Below are positions 7,705 through 16,260 of a DNA stretch of 43,303 nucleotides, piece after piece. The stretch's first letter is position 1, and each line of letters starts with the position of its first letter. Location: assembly GCA_027887005.1 (NCBI GenBank), contig JAPCJI010000010.1, positions 1 to 43,303 on the forward strand. Reading direction: 5' to 3'. Below the pieces are notes generated by a model. That model did not search any database, had not been told where the DNA came from, and worked only from the letters and a program-made list of their open reading frames with translations. The stretch comes from Nitrososphaerota archaeon. GTDB taxonomy: Archaea > Thermoproteota > Nitrososphaeria > Nitrososphaerales > Gagatemarchaeaceae. Made by a program: the position numbers and the translations under genes.

Positions 7705-8112
7705 TTGGCATCAGAAGAGGAGATTGCAAATGACCGTTGGGGTGTAGTCCATATCTATTCGTCCTATAACAACACGATAGTCCACATAACCGACCTGACT
7801 GGGGCGGAGACGATCTCCTTCTCGTCCGGGGGCAGGCATGTGAAGGCTGACAGGTTCGAATCGTCCCCATACGCTGCGATGCGGAGCGCCTCGGCTGCCG
7901 CGGACGTGGCGAAGACGAAGGGGATCAACGCTGTCCACATCAAGGTCAGGGCCGTCGGCGGAACCGGGCCGAGGACCCCCGGGCCCGGAGCCCAGGCAGC
8001 CATCAGAGCCATAGCCAGAGCAGGCTTCAGGATTGGGCGGATCGAAGACGTGACACCGATTCCTCACGACACTACTCGGAAGAAGGGCGGCCGCAGGGGA
8101 AGAAGGGCCTAG
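7705..8112 (+). CDS. rps11: Ribosomal protein uS11
   Basis: Small-subunit platform protein of 135 residues with a TTG start at 7705. [25 protein letters not shown] (two adjacent stretches, residues 12-36), the HIKVRAVGG segment and the C-terminal [18 protein letters not shown] are diagnostic. In most archaea rpoD follows directly; here the unit ends and the next gene converges with it at 8116. Confidence 0.97.
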   Translation: MASEEEIANDRWGVVHIYSSYNNTIVHITDLTGAETISFSSGGRHVKADRFESSPYAAMRSASAAADVAKTKGINAVHIKVRAVGGTGPRTPGPGAQAAIRAIARAGFRIGRIEDVTPIPHDTTRKKGGRRGRRA

Positions 8113-8115
8113 GCC

Positions 8116-9066
8116 TCAGGCCTGCCGCAGCACTTCTACAGAATCGACTTTTCCGTCTCCGTCCTTGTCGGTCCCGCGTAGCAGGCATGAGTATTCGCCC
8201 GACCTGTACTTCTCGAAGAGCAGTGAGGCGTGGTTGCTGATGCCTATGATCGCGGCCTTGGTGCCCGCCCCGGTGAGGCCGGCCGCGAGGACGCAGGTCG
8301 CTTCCTTGTTCCAAGGGTTCCGGACCTTCTCCACCACGCAGTCGAGGTCCGAGCTGTAGGACCTCCCCCTTTCGTCGACGATCGAACTCCAGAACCCCTC
8401 CTGCTTGAACCGGAATCTGAGGTAGGGGTTGAGCTCCTCGGCGACGAGGTTTGTCCTAGGCCCCCCGACCACGATGAGGTTGGACCCCAGCAGCTTCTCC
8501 GCCTTGAGGTCCACGTCCAGCTTGACCGGGAAGCCAGTCGGTAGGGACACGAACTGTCCTAGGGCGAACCCCAGCTGGACTGCGTAGTGCCCGTCTCGCG
8601 CCTGGGTCCCGCTCGCGCCGTGCTGAAGTGGAGACCCCACCACTATCCAGCCGTCGAGCCTGCCGTCCATGACGAATTCCTGGAAGAAGTTCCCGAGGGA
8701 CTTGGACCTCCTTGCGGACTTCAGCGTGGGAATCGGCTCCCCCTTCACAGGGAACTCCACTGCATAGCCATCAGAAGCCAGGGCGAAGCGGTTGGCCACC
8801 CCTCCGCGAATCGATTGGCTGCCGACGCGGACTATCAGGCCTGCCCTCTCCAGCCTGCCCATGTGGTAGTAGACCGTCTGGTGATGCGTCTTAAGTGATC
8901 TGGCGACCTCCGCAGGGTACCTGGGGCCAGAGGCGAGTAGGACAAGGATCCTTTGGCCGAACTTCCCGGACGCTGCCTTGAAGGCGTCTGGCCGCTCTGA
9001 GACGAGGACTCGCTTGGCGGTCCTCTCGGACGCGTCGGGGTCGAAGAGGAATTCTTCCTTGTGCAA
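8116..9066 (-). CDS. Winged-helix regulator with S-layer-like C-terminal domain and EF-hand loop
   Basis: Predicted one-component transcriptional regulator of 316 residues. Residues 28-105 form an ArsR-like winged helix-turn-helix: FGQRILVLLASGP, then YPAEVARSLKTHHQTVYYHM as the recognition unit and a basic wing. Residues 135-295 resemble the C-terminal domain of archaeal S-layer proteins, with GWIVVGSP, RDGHYA and LIVVGGPRTNLVAEELN. Residues 300-311, DKDGDGKVDSVE, form a complete EF-hand calcium loop. No signal peptide or membrane segment is apparent, so it should be cytoplasmic. I start at TTG 9066, about 25 nt from a TATA-like element; the open frame upstream to 9459 is a shadow of glmS. 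What it senses is unknown; calcium or cell-envelope state is a guess. Confidence 0.75.
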   Translation of the reverse strand: MHKEEFLFDPDASERTAKRVLVSERPDAFKAASGKFGQRILVLLASGPRYPAEVARSLKTHHQTVYYHMGRLERAGLIVRVGSQSIRGGVANRFALASDGYAVEFPVKGEPIPTLKSARRSKSLGNFFQEFVMDGRLDGWIVVGSPLQHGASGTQARDGHYAVQLGFALGQFVSLPTGFPVKLDVDLKAEKLLGSNLIVVGGPRTNLVAEELNPYLRFRFKQEGFWSSIVDERGRSYSSDLDCVVEKVRNPWNKEATCVLAAGLTGAGTKAAIIGISNHASLLFEKYRSGEYSCLLRGTDKDGDGKVDSVEVLRQA

Positions 9067-9086
9067 CCACCCTTCGTGGCCGCGAC

Positions 9087-9103
9087 CACTAAAAAACGTT
9101 TTT
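9087..9103 (-). promoter_or_regulatory. Promoter of the regulator gene with a palindrome
   Basis: On the minus strand TTTTTTAGTG (9096-9087) is TATA-like, 21-30 nt from the TTG start of the regulator. The perfect 12-bp palindrome AAAAACGTTTTT (9092-9103) overlaps it and could be an operator for autoregulation. The divergent gap 9067-9217 otherwise holds the glmS promoter. Confidence 0.45.
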
Positions 9104-9186
9104 GCATGGTGGGATTCCTGTCTTGAGCGCTTCAGTTCGAAGCGTGCAAGGAAGTCCCTGCACGGTAAACTAAAGCCCTTGTCGGG

Positions 9187-9196
9187 ACTTAATACC
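9187..9196 (+). promoter_or_regulatory. TATA box of glmS
   Basis: ACTTAATACC ends 21 nt before the glmS GTG start, so the transcript is probably leaderless. Confidence 0.5.
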
Positions 9197-9217
9197 GCCC
9201 CGGACGCCTCGTTGGTC

Positions 9218-10984
9218 GTGTGCGGGATAATCGGTTGCGTGGCCGAGGAGCCTGTCGCCGGGATACTCCTTGACGGATTGAGGAGGGTGGAGTACAGGGG
9301 ATACGACTCGGCCGGAATGGCGACCATAGGCAACGGCAAGCTCAGGGTCAGGAAGGGAGCTGGGAGGATCAGCGAGATCGAGGGACGCAAGAAGCTCTCC
9401 GAGCTAGGCGGGAGCATCGGTATGGCCCACACCAGGTGGGCTACCCACGGCGGCGTCACCGACAGGAACGCCCACCCTCAGACGTCCTGCGGGGATACGG
9501 TGGCAGTCATCCACAACGGAATCATCGAAAACTACCTTCCACTGAAGAAGAGGTTGGGGGCGAAGGGGCACGCGTTCAAGAGCGAGACCGACACGGAGGT
9601 GATCGCCCATCTTATCGAGGACGAGTACAAGAAAGCCAAGGACCCCCTTGCGGCCACGGTCACAGCGACCAAGAAGCTGAAGGGACAGTATGCGATAGCG
9701 GTGATGTTCCAGGATAGGCCAGACGTCATCATCGGGGCCAGAAAGGATGCGCCCCTGGTCATTGGCATCGGGAACGGGAAGATGTTCATCGCAAGCGACG
9801 TCCTCGCATTCATCGAACACACGGACAGAACCATCTTCCTCGACAATCACGAGGCGGTGGAAATCACGAAGGACAGGGTGAAGATTGTGGGACCAGGAGG
9901 AAGGGAGGTCAGGCGCAAGCCCACCCAGGTCGCCTGGGAGCTTTCCGACCTCTCGAAGGCTGACTACGCGCACTACACCCTGAAGGAGATCCACGAACAG
10001 CCCCAGACGGTGGTCAGCGCGTCCGTGCAGGAAGCTGGAAAGATAGCTGAGTTCGCGGCGGCCATCAGGGGGGCGAAGTCGCTCTTCATCGTTGCCTCGG
10101 GGACCAGCTACCACTCGGGACTCCTGATGAAGTTCAGGCTCAACCAGGAAGCGGGCATAAGGTGCGACGCGGTGGTGGCAGGGGAGCTGCGCGAGAACTC
10201 CGCCTTCCTGATCAGGGGGTCGGTGGTTGTCGCGATTTCGCAGAGCGGTGAAACAGCCGACCTGCTGGAAGCGGTGAAAGTATCGAAGAAGAGGGGCGCG
10301 AAGGTGTTGTCAATCGTCAACGCTGGCGGGTCGACACTCGCCCGGGAGAGCGACCTGGTGCTGCTCCTGAACTGCGGACCCGAGGTGGGGGTAGCGGCCA
10401 CGAAGAGCTTCACTGCACAGGTTGTCGTCGCGAACCTAGTGGTGGACGCTGTCCTCGGCAAGAAGAGGTCGAACGGGGTGCAGGATCTCTCGGAGGGGGT
10501 GAAGAAGGCCCTCGAATGCGAGGACCAGATCAAGGAACTAGTGGCAAGGTACAAGGACAGGTCGGACTTTTACTTCGTCGCTCGGGGGTACAATAGTCCG
10601 GTCGCGCTGGAAGGGGCACTAAAGCTGAAGGAGCTCTCCTACATACATGCAGAGGGGATGCCGGCCAGCGAGCTGAAGCACGGGACCCTGGCGCTCATCG
10701 AGAAAGGGACCCCCGTGGTCGTGATCAACCCGTCGGGGGAGGCCCACGCTGACTCCCTGTCGGCGGCCGAGGAGTTGAAGGCAAGGGGGGCCGACGTCAT
10801 CGGGATATCGGACGTGAAGGACGATGTCTACAGGTACTTCGTTCAAGTGCCGAAGGTCCCGCCCAAGTTCACGCCAGTGGTGGAGGCGATTCCGCTGCAA
10901 CTCCTTGCCTATCATTTCGCGGTCGCCAAGAGGAACGACCCGGACTACCCGCGCAACCTCGCGAAGTCCGTCACTGTCAAGTAA
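9218..10984 (+). CDS. glmS: Glutamine-fructose-6-phosphate aminotransferase (isomerising)
   Basis: A 588-residue enzyme making glucosamine 6-phosphate from fructose 6-phosphate and glutamine, the entry to UDP-GlcNAc and glycan synthesis. The start GTG at 9218 is set by CGIIGCV: after Met removal, Cys becomes the N-terminal nucleophile of the class II glutaminase domain (residues 2 to about 220, with RRVEYRGYDSAG and HTRWATHGGVTDRNAHP). Two SIS domains follow, with ASGTSYHSG, ISQSGETADLLEA and the C-terminal NLAKSVTVK. The open frame upstream to 8978 has no family match. It is followed 37 nt later by the deoxyhypusine synthase-family gene. Confidence 0.96.
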   Translation: MCGIIGCVAEEPVAGILLDGLRRVEYRGYDSAGMATIGNGKLRVRKGAGRISEIEGRKKLSELGGSIGMAHTRWATHGGVTDRNAHPQTSCGDTVAVIHNGIIENYLPLKKRLGAKGHAFKSETDTEVIAHLIEDEYKKAKDPLAATVTATKKLKGQYAIAVMFQDRPDVIIGARKDAPLVIGIGNGKMFIASDVLAFIEHTDRTIFLDNHEAVEITKDRVKIVGPGGREVRRKPTQVAWELSDLSKADYAHYTLKEIHEQPQTVVSASVQEAGKIAEFAAAIRGAKSLFIVASGTSYHSGLLMKFRLNQEAGIRCDAVVAGELRENSAFLIRGSVVVAISQSGETADLLEAVKVSKKRGAKVLSIVNAGGSTLARESDLVLLLNCGPEVGVAATKSFTAQVVVANLVVDAVLGKKRSNGVQDLSEGVKKALECEDQIKELVARYKDRSDFYFVARGYNSPVALEGALKLKELSYIHAEGMPASELKHGTLALIEKGTPVVVINPSGEAHADSLSAAEELKARGADVIGISDVKDDVYRYFVQVPKVPPKFTPVVEAIPLQLLAYHFAVAKRNDPDYPRNLAKSVTVK

Positions 10985-10991
10985 GGCAAAG

Positions 10992-11000
10992 GAATTAAGC
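10992..11000 (+). promoter_or_regulatory. TATA box of the deoxyhypusine synthase-family gene
   Basis: GAATTAAGC in the short glmS-dhs gap lies 21-30 nt before the GTG at 11022, so this gene may have its own leaderless transcript in addition to read-through from glmS. Confidence 0.4.
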
Positions 11001-11021
11001 AGATTTCCTGGCACGACTGAC

Positions 11022-12041
11022 GTGGTATCAAGGAAGGAAGTCCTTTCGAAGCCGGTCGCGACGATTCAGGTGGGCAAGAAGAGCATCTCCCGTTTATTGC
11101 GCGAGATGGCTCAGACTGGGTTCCAGGGGAAGAAGCTCGGGGAGGTGGCAAACATCTGGGCGGAGATGGCGCGCCAGAAGGACCTCACCGTATTCCTGGG
11201 GCTGACCGGCTCGCTCAGCACGACAGGGCAGTGGAAGATCATCAGATGGCTGATAGAGAAGAGATACGTCGACGTTCTTGTAAGCACCGGGGCGAACATC
11301 TCCGAGGACATCCTCGAGGCGCTCGGGTACCACTACTATCAGGGGACCTGGCTGGCTGACGACGAGGAGCTCCTAAGGCTCAAGATCGACAGGTTCTACG
11401 ACGTATACGCGGACGAGTTTCAGTATCGCAAGCTCGAGAACACAATCTACAAGTTCGCGAACACACTCGACGAGCGCAAGATCTACTCCACCCGGGAGTT
11501 CCTGCACCAGTTCGGCGAGTACCTTTCGAAGAAGGGAATAGACAGCATAGTCGCGGCTGCCTACGAAGCGGGGGTCCCAATCTATTCGCCGGGACTCATC
11601 GACAGCGGGTACGGTGTGGCCCTGAGCCTCCTCCGGAGACAGAAGGGGAAGCTGATCAGGCTGGACCAGACCAAGGACATGGAGGAGCTTGCGCAAATTG
11701 CGGAGAGGACAAAGCGGACGGGGGTCGTATACCTGGGCGGAGGGGTCCCCAAGGACACCATCCAGCTCTCTACCATAATCAAGTCCCTGGACAAGGGAGG
11801 GAAGGAGGAGACTCCCCACGAGTACGCCATTCAGATCACTGCCGACAGCCCCCAGTGGGGAGGTCTGTCCGGGTGCACCCTAGAAGAGGCGGTCAGCTGG
11901 GGGAAGATAGCGGCCGGTGCGAAGAAGGCGACGCTCTACTCGGACATCACCCTGGCGCTTCCGATCGTGGTCCACGCCCTCAACGAGAGGGTCGAGAAGA
12001 GAAGCTACCCGCCGGACCTGGACTGGGTCTTCAAGCTCTAG
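11022..12041 (+). CDS. dys: Deoxyhypusine synthase family protein
   Basis: A 339-residue member of the NAD-dependent family that transfers the aminobutyl group of spermidine to a lysine of aIF5A. MAQTGFQGKKLGEVANIW (from residue 30) and VDVLVSTGANISED (83-96) are family signatures, and Lys244 in YLGGGVPKD matches the active-site Lys. IYSPGLIDSGYG replaces the usual substrate-site loop only slightly. Start GTG 11022; the in-frame extension to 10824 lies in glmS. Archaea often carry a second, functionally different DHS-like paralogue, so strict DHS activity is likely but not certain. Its 3' end overlaps the convergent purB by 11 nt. Confidence 0.88.
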   Translation: MVSRKEVLSKPVATIQVGKKSISRLLREMAQTGFQGKKLGEVANIWAEMARQKDLTVFLGLTGSLSTTGQWKIIRWLIEKRYVDVLVSTGANISEDILEALGYHYYQGTWLADDEELLRLKIDRFYDVYADEFQYRKLENTIYKFANTLDERKIYSTREFLHQFGEYLSKKGIDSIVAAAYEAGVPIYSPGLIDSGYGVALSLLRRQKGKLIRLDQTKDMEELAQIAERTKRTGVVYLGGGVPKDTIQLSTIIKSLDKGGKEETPHEYAIQITADSPQWGGLSGCTLEEAVSWGKIAAGAKKATLYSDITLALPIVVHALNERVEKRSYPPDLDWVFKL

Positions 12042-13338
12042 GGCGCAGAAGGTCGGACACGACCTTCGGACAGGCCTCGGCGAGCCTGGGGGCCTCCCCC
12101 AGGTAGGACTCTGGGTCTTTCAGGAAAGGGACGAAGACCCCCTTCTTGACTGCGGCACTGACCCTTTCGTATCCTGATTCGTCGCCTCGGAGGCGAAGTG
12201 AGACCTGTTCGGCCTCGGCGAGGACCTCTGGGTGCCCAAGGAGTTCCTGCCTCATGAACTTGGCCTCGACCTTCATCGAATCCAGGGAGGCGCTGAGCCT
12301 CGAGGAAGCGACGAGCGAATGGGCAAGGGCCTGGCCCACCATCCTCCTGATCACTGAGTCGGAGAGGTCGCGCTGCATCCGGGTGAGCTGGAGCCTGTAG
12401 GCCATCATGGTCAGAAGGGAGTTGGAGACCTCGACCTGCCCTTCGGCGTTTTCCAGGTCGACGGGGTTCACCTTCTGTGGCATCGTGGAGGAGCTGACCT
12501 TGCCCGGGCGCGTGAAGTGGACGTAGTCGAGGGCCTGGTAGAGCCAGAGGTCCCGGGAAAGGGAGAGGATCAGCTGGTTGATGTTCACAACGCAGTGCAG
12601 GATGTCCGAGAGCCTTTCTCCGGGGACGACCTGGGTCGAGTATGCGGCTGGTTCTACCCCCATGCTAGCAACGAATTCGCCGAGGACCCTTGGCCAGTCC
12701 TTGGCGCCCATCAGAGAGAAGGATGCGAAGGTGCCGACCGCCCCGGAGAACTTGGCCATGGGCCTCAGAGAAGAAAGGAGGGAGACCCTCTCGGCAATCC
12801 GCACCGCGAAGATTGCCAACTCCTTCCCGAATGTCGTAGGGACGGCAGGCCTGCCGTGGGTCCGGGCAAGCATGACTGTCCTCGCCTGGTCCCTGGCCAT
12901 GGCCGCGAGCTCTCGGGCGAGAGCGGAGTAGGCCGGGATGAGGACCTTCTGTAATGCTGACTTCAGCAAGAGGGCGAAGGCCAGGCTGTTGGTGTCCTCG
13001 CTCGTGAGCCCGAGGTGGACGTAGGGTCCGAGGCGGACTGACTCCGAGTCCTTCAGCGAATCCCGGATGTAGACTTCGACCGCCTTGACGTCGTGGCCGA
13101 CCCGCCCTTCGATGGCTTTCAGCTTCTCCAAGGAGACGTTGAGCCTGGGGACCCTGGTTCTGGGCGCGACGCCGAGCCTTACCAGAAGGGAGAGGTACGC
13201 GAGCTCCACGCTGACCCGCTCCTGGTTCAGGGCCCCTTCAGAGAAGTAGGCGGCGAGGGGCTCAGCCTCGCGTCGGTATCTTCCGTCTATCGGAGAGATC
13301 GCATCATAGCTCAATGGTTCTCGAACGCTCCTCACCAT
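12031..13338 (-). CDS. purB: Adenylosuccinate lyase
   Basis: Fumarase/aspartase-superfamily lyase of about 435 residues that acts twice in purine synthesis (SAICAR to AICAR, and adenylosuccinate to AMP). It opens with YDAISPIDGRY; GLTSEDTNSLA, ARTHGRPAVPTTFGKE (catalytic His) and the signature loop KVSSSTMPQKVNPVDLENAE (catalytic Ser) are all present. The ATG at 13338 overlaps the purA end by 35 nt; TTG at 13314 gives a shorter overlap and is nearly as good. Runs convergently into the deoxyhypusine synthase gene. Confidence 0.95.
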   Translation of the reverse strand: MVRSVREPLSYDAISPIDGRYRREAEPLAAYFSEGALNQERVSVELAYLSLLVRLGVAPRTRVPRLNVSLEKLKAIEGRVGHDVKAVEVYIRDSLKDSESVRLGPYVHLGLTSEDTNSLAFALLLKSALQKVLIPAYSALARELAAMARDQARTVMLARTHGRPAVPTTFGKELAIFAVRIAERVSLLSSLRPMAKFSGAVGTFASFSLMGAKDWPRVLGEFVASMGVEPAAYSTQVVPGERLSDILHCVVNINQLILSLSRDLWLYQALDYVHFTRPGKVSSSTMPQKVNPVDLENAEGQVEVSNSLLTMMAYRLQLTRMQRDLSDSVIRRMVGQALAHSLVASSRLSASLDSMKVEAKFMRQELLGHPEVLAEAEQVSLRLRGDESGYERVSAAVKKGVFVPFLKDPESYLGEAPRLAEACPKVVSDLLRPRA

Positions 13339-14518
13339 GGGAGACAAGGGTGACAGTAACCGCGAGCTCTCGCTCCAGGTAGTCCACGAACTTCTTCCCT
13401 TCGACCGGGAGCCCCTGGTCGTACTTCGCGCCGTAGAGGGAGAGGGGGGACTCGAGCACGGGTTCGACGCTCTCAAGATGGGAGAGGGAGCGCTGGAAAT
13501 CTGTCGTCTCCGAGCCCTGGTCCTTGTAGGCCACGCAGACCTTGAAGTCCTTCACCTGAGAGAGGACGTCGAGCTTCGAGATTGCGACGTTCTTGACTCC
13601 GTTCAGCCGGATGGCGTAGCGGAGCGCGACCAGGTCGATCCACCCGACCCTCCGCGGCCTGCCCGTGGTGGCCCCGTATTCGTTCCCAGCGGACCGGATC
13701 AGCTCGGAAGTCGCGTCGCTGAGCTCGGTGGGGAAGGGGCCCGAGCCCACCCGGGTGGTGTAGCATTTCATCACCCCGAGGGCCTCCCCTGCTTCGGCTG
13801 GGGGGATCCCCAGGGCAGCAGGGATGTAGCTGACGATCGTGTGCGAGCTCGTGACGAAGGGGTAGGAGCCGTGGAGGATGTCGAGCAGGGTCCCCTGGGA
13901 GGCCTCGAAGAGGACGGAACCACCTCCCCTCCCGATTTCTGAGATGCGGGAAGAAACGTCCCCCACCAGCCCCGAGAGGAGTCGTTTGGATTCCTCGACC
14001 CACGAGATCAGCCCGGCGGAATCGATGCCGAGGCGCCCGTAGAACTGGGAGAGGGCCCGGGTGTCGAACCCCTCCATCAGGTCGGAGACGCGGGGAGCGA
14101 GGCGCAGGGCCCTGAGGGCGTAGGCCGGGCCTATGCCGCGCTTTGTGGTCCCTATGGCCCCGGAGCCCCGCTGCTCCTCGAGGGAGGCGTCGTACTGCCT
14201 GTCAAGCGGAGAGACCAGGGTGCAACGCCCGTCGACGACCAGGCTGGCCCTGACCTTGTCGGGGAGGAGGGAGAGCTCCTCTTTGAGGATGGCTGGGTCC
14301 AGGGCGACCCCTGCCCCGATCAGGAGCTGCTTGCTTTTCAGGGCGCCGGACGGGATGAGGTGGAAGGTGTGCTTGCTGTCTCCTATCACGACGGTGTGGC
14401 CGGCGTTGCTACCGCCGTTGAAGCGGGCGACGGCGTCGAACCCACCCGCGAGGTAGTCCACCAGCTTGCCCTTGCCTTCATCCCCCCACTGAAGGCCCAC
14501 GACGGAGAGGTTGGCCGT
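13304..14518 (-). CDS. purA: Adenylosuccinate synthetase, apparent ACG start
   Basis: GTP-dependent ligase of 404 residues joining IMP and aspartate on the way to AMP. The P-loop QWGDEGKGK (residues 10-18) contains the catalytic Asp, and GGSNAGHTVV contains the catalytic His. From ACG at 14518, one base after the guaB stop, the N-terminus reads (M)ANLSVVGLQWGDEGKGK, matching the family's first beta strand. The first conventional codon is GTG at 14500, which would delete that strand; an in-frame TAG lies 9 nt above the ACG. The gene is sandwiched between guaB and purB with overlaps, so the IMP branch point to AMP and GMP is controlled in one operon. Confidence 0.92.
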   Translation of the reverse strand, partial: TANLSVVGLQWGDEGKGKLVDYLAGGFDAVARFNGGSNAGHTVVIGDSKHTFHLIPSGALKSKQLLIGAGVALDPAILKEELSLLPDKVRASLVVDGRCTLVSPLDRQYDASLEEQRGSGAIGTTKRGIGPAYALRALRLAPRVSDLMEGFDTRALSQFYGRLGIDSAGLISWVEESKRLLSGLVGDVSSRISEIGRGGGSVLFEASQGTLLDILHGSYPFVTSSHTIVSYIPAALGIPPAEAGEALGVMKCYTTRVGSGPFPTELSDATSELIRSAGNEYGATTGRPRRVGWIDLVALRYAIRLNGVKNVAISKLDVLSQVKDFKVCVAYKDQGSETTDFQRSLSHLESVEPVLESPLSLYGAKYDQGLPVEGKKFVDYLERELAVTVTLVSHGEERSRTIEL

Positions 14519-14519
14519 A

Positions 14520-15995
14520 TCAGACTACCTTCTGGATGTCATGGGGGAGGCTTTCCTTGACGCCGGCCGCCGTTATCCTCATGAATTCGGCCTTCCTCTG
14601 CAGCTCGCCTATGTTGCGGGCCCCGGAGTAGCTCATCCCCGAGCGGAGGCCACCCACGAGCTGCTTGACCACTTCGTCCACCCTCCCCTTGTAGGGGATG
14701 AGGCCCTCGACCCCCTCGGGGACGCTTTCTTCGATCACCTCTTCGATCAGCTCCGCATCATTGGACCTGCGGGCTCCTCCTTCCCTGATGCGCCTGTCCA
14801 CGCCGGCAGTGAGCGATGCCATGCCCCGGGTGAGCTTGTACCTGACCCCCTCCCGGAGTATGGTCGGGCCCGGGCTCTCTTCCGTGCCGGCGAAAAGGCT
14901 CCCTATCATGACTGTCGAGGCACCTGCGGCCAGGGCCTTGGTGACGTCTCCCGGGTTCCTGACCCCGCCGTCCCCGACCACCGGGACGTCATACTCGCGT
15001 GCCGCCTTCGCGCTGTCCATGATCGCAGTGAGCTGGGGGACACCCGACCCGGTGACCACCCTCGTCACGCAGATGGACCCCGACCCCACGCCCACCTTGA
15101 TGCCGTCGGCACCGGCTTTGATGAGGTCGCGTGCGCCCTTCGTCGTGGCTACGTTGCCGGCCACGACCTGGACGTCCCCGAACTCTTTCCTGATCATCCT
15201 TAGAGTGTCGATGGCGTAGGTGGAGTGCCCGTGGGCGATGTCCACCACCAGGGCATCTGCCCCCACCTCGAGGAGCCTCTCGGCTCGCTTGATGTGGTCT
15301 CCCTTCACGCCTATGGCCGCCGCCACCCTGAGGCGTCCCTTCGAATCCTTCGTCGCCGAGGGGAACTGCCTCCGCTTCATGATGTCCTTCGACGTTATCA
15401 GGCCGGACAGCCTGCCCGCCCTGTCCAGGAGGGGGAGCTTCTCTATCTTGTGAGAATGAAGTAGCTTCCTGGCAGCTTCGAGGGACACCCCCCGGGCGGC
15501 AGTGACCAGGTCCTTCCTCGGGGTCATGACGTCCCTGAGCTTTCTGTCCATCTGGTCTTCGAGGGTGATGTCCCTCCTGGTGACCAGGCCGAGGACCCTC
15601 CTTCTTTCGTCGACTATGACGATGCCTCCGATGTCCTGCTCTCCTATGGCGTCCCAGGCGTCCCTGACCGTCTTCTCAGGACCGAGGGTGAACGGGTCCT
15701 CGATGACTACGCTCTCCGAGCGCTTGACCCTGAGCACTTCGGAGACCTGGACTTCTAGGGGGAGGAACCTGTGGATGACCCCGATTCCGCCTCCCCGTGC
15801 CATTGCGATGGCCATGGCCGACTCCGTGACTGTGTCCATGTTGGCGCTGATAATGGGGACGCTCAGCGCTATTTCGCGAGTGAACCTTGAGGTCGTGTCC
15901 GCGTCGCGCCTGGATTTTACGTTGGAGAATTTGGGAACTAGAAGAACATCGTCGAAAGTGAGGCCGATTCTCGCTTCCTGATCGGAACCCTTCAC
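14520..15995 (-). CDS. guaB: Inosine-5'-monophosphate dehydrogenase
   Basis: A 491-residue enzyme oxidising IMP to XMP, first step to GMP. The TIM barrel opens with [10 protein letters not shown] and [14 protein letters not shown]. Two CBS domains occupy about residues 95-208. The active-site loop GSGSICVTR places the nucleophilic Cys at 309; the family usually has GPGSICTTR, so two loop residues differ while the Cys and second Thr remain. The flap begins RGMASL rather than RGMGSL. GTG start, leaderless-type promoter at 16016-16026. First gene of guaB-purA-purB. Confidence 0.95.
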   Translation of the reverse strand: MKGSDQEARIGLTFDDVLLVPKFSNVKSRRDADTTSRFTREIALSVPIISANMDTVTESAMAIAMARGGGIGVIHRFLPLEVQVSEVLRVKRSESVVIEDPFTLGPEKTVRDAWDAIGEQDIGGIVIVDERRRVLGLVTRRDITLEDQMDRKLRDVMTPRKDLVTAARGVSLEAARKLLHSHKIEKLPLLDRAGRLSGLITSKDIMKRRQFPSATKDSKGRLRVAAAIGVKGDHIKRAERLLEVGADALVVDIAHGHSTYAIDTLRMIRKEFGDVQVVAGNVATTKGARDLIKAGADGIKVGVGSGSICVTRVVTGSGVPQLTAIMDSAKAAREYDVPVVGDGGVRNPGDVTKALAAGASTVMIGSLFAGTEESPGPTILREGVRYKLTRGMASLTAGVDRRIREGGARRSNDAELIEEVIEESVPEGVEGLIPYKGRVDEVVKQLVGGLRSGMSYSGARNIGELQRKAEFMRITAAGVKESLPHDIQKVV

Positions 15996-16015
15996 TTGAC
16001 TTCGCCAAGCTCATT

Positions 16016-16026
16016 GGGTTAATAGT
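16016..16026 (-). promoter_or_regulatory. TATA box of the guaB-purA-purB operon
   Basis: ACTATTAACCC on the minus strand lies 21-31 nt before the guaB GTG, just downstream of the tRNA gene. Confidence 0.6.
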
Positions 16027-16058
16027 GTTTGCGGGGCTTCAAGATGTCACGAAGAGAA

Positions 16059-16179
16059 TGGCGCCGGGAGTGGGATTTGAACCCACATCCCGCTTTCGCG
16101 AGACAGGCTCACTTGCCCTTCTGGATTCCAGGCGTACGCTGACTAAGGTCTGCGCCCTACCAGATTAGGCGACCCCGGC
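16059..16179 (-). tRNA. Intron-containing type II tRNA, probably tRNA-Leu(UAG)
   Basis: On the minus strand: acceptor GCCGGGG paired with UCCCGGC, D arm with GG, a long variable arm with stem CUCGC-GAAA-GCGGG, T arm GUGGG-UUCAAAU-CCCAC, discriminator G and an encoded CCA (16061-16059). The long variable arm limits it to Leu or Ser. The 5' anticodon strand CAGAC is followed by CUUAG and the 3' strand GCCUG is preceded by GA; joining them by removing about 32 nt gives the loop CUUAGGA with anticodon UAG. That leaves an A-C mismatch at 30-40, and the G discriminator is more typical of Ser, yet no Ser anticodon can be built from these exons. Exact splice sites are inferred. Confidence 0.78.
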
Positions 16180-16200
16180 ACAACTCCCCCTGAATTCGCG

Positions 16201-16210
16201 GCTTAAATGT
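16201..16210 (-). promoter_or_regulatory. TATA box of the tRNA gene
   Basis: ACATTTAAGC on the minus strand lies 22-31 nt before the first base of the mature tRNA, so the tRNA has its own promoter rather than being cut only from the upstream operon. Confidence 0.6.
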
Positions 16211-16260
16211 CCGTGAAGACGATTGAAGAGGCCAGGTGGAAACGCGAAGGCGACGGCTGT

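Noticed and set aside
8978-9217. Longer N-terminus for GlmS
   Set aside because: The glutaminase needs Cys directly after the initiator Met, which fixes the GTG at 9218.
9067-9459. Upstream extension of the winged-helix regulator frame
   Set aside because: It is antisense to the catalytic start of glmS; a TATA-like box and TTG at 9066 give a better start.
12026-12170. Possible rho-like or hairpin terminator between dys and purB
   Set aside because: The two genes overlap there, and no T-rich tract or convincing hairpin is present.
16100-16145. Palindrome GCGTACGC as a regulatory site
   Set aside because: It lies inside the tRNA intron and is better explained as intron structure.
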